From: Isotricha intestinalis
Taxonomy: Eukaryota > Ciliophora > Litostomatea > Vestibuliferida > Isotrichidae
Direction: 5' to 3'
NCBI GenBank assembly: GCA_023807065.1
Contig: JAJJLU010000598.1
Location: forward strand, 1-28,011
DNA: 28,011 nt
Part shown: piece by piece, positions 27,946 through 28,011 of the stretch
How the letters are laid out: every line of letters begins with the position of its first letter
How positions within the stretch are numbered: the stretch's first letter is position 1
Translations under genes and position numbers: made by a program
Notes under the pieces: model-generated
Databases searched by the model: none
What the model was told of the DNA's origin: nothing
The model's input: the letters and a program-made list of their open reading frames with translations, nothing else

Positions 27946-28011
27946 GGGGGATTGGGGATTGGGGATTGGGGATGGGGATTGGGGATTGGGGATTGGGGAT
28001 TGGGGATTGGG
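27946..28011 (+). repeat. Telomere, GGGGATT repeats
   Basis: Nine to ten head-to-tail units of GGGGATT (the same as TTGGGGA) fill the last 66 bases. The first block has five G, and one unit at 27968-27973 is the 6-nt variant GGGGAT. The G-rich strand runs 5' to 3' toward the end, as in a real chromosome terminus. The unit resembles ciliate TTGGGG and TTTTGGGG telomeres but includes an A, so it is a distinct 7-nt type. Confidence 0.93.

Overview
This is the right-hand end of a nuclear chromosome from a very AT-rich protist, most likely a ciliate or other alveolate. Several things point that way. A telomere of GGGGATT units closes the right edge, G-rich strand toward the end. There is a plant/alveolate-type calcium-dependent protein kinase with EF-hands. 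The gene set (SK-like K+ channel, NRF6-type acyltransferase, DPY-30 protein, Asn/Lys-rich hypothetical proteins) is of the kind seen in ciliates. The genes are compact and almost intronless; the one intron found is 28 nt. All three stop codons look like stops: the intact genes end in TAA (10) or TGA (3), none contains an in-frame TAA, TAG or TGA, and Gln is encoded by CAA/CAG. That is not the Tetrahymena/Paramecium code. A standard-code ciliate, perhaps a litostome, would fit, but this is a guess.

Layout. Bases 1-24748 form a dense gene domain of 13 protein genes on both strands, with gaps mostly of 80-350 bp. In order: an uncharacterised protein (-); a probable N-myristoylated pseudokinase (-); an SK-like K+ channel with a short 5' exon (+); a CDPK (-); the Vps18 subunit of HOPS/CORVET (-); a DPY-30 domain protein (+); an Asn/Lys-rich protein (-); an importin-beta-like karyopherin (+); an NRF6-like acyltransferase-3 membrane protein (+); two uncharacterised proteins (-, -); a third (+); and signal recognition particle receptor alpha (-). 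For two of the uncharacterised genes and the acyltransferase the first ATG lies inside a slightly longer open frame, and the start was set at that ATG.

Bases 24749-28011 are subtelomeric and contain no intact gene. They hold a small GC- and CpG-rich patch, a diverged 24-32 bp tandem array almost free of cytosine on the plus strand, a purine-rich minus-strand tract that may be a decayed gene, a broken Ras-like GTPase on the minus strand, and a broken Rab-like GTPase on the plus strand that runs into the telomere.

How the genes relate. Most are unrelated housekeeping functions: vacuolar/endosomal tethering, nuclear import and protein targeting to the ER. The left third groups a lipid-anchored pseudokinase, a probably calmodulin-gated K+ channel and a lipid-anchored Ca2+-dependent kinase, all of which would act at membranes in Ca2+ signalling; whether that grouping means anything is unknown. 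The most interesting material is the telomere with its decayed GTPases and C-free array, and three proteins with altered catalytic positions (pseudokinase, acyltransferase, CDPK).
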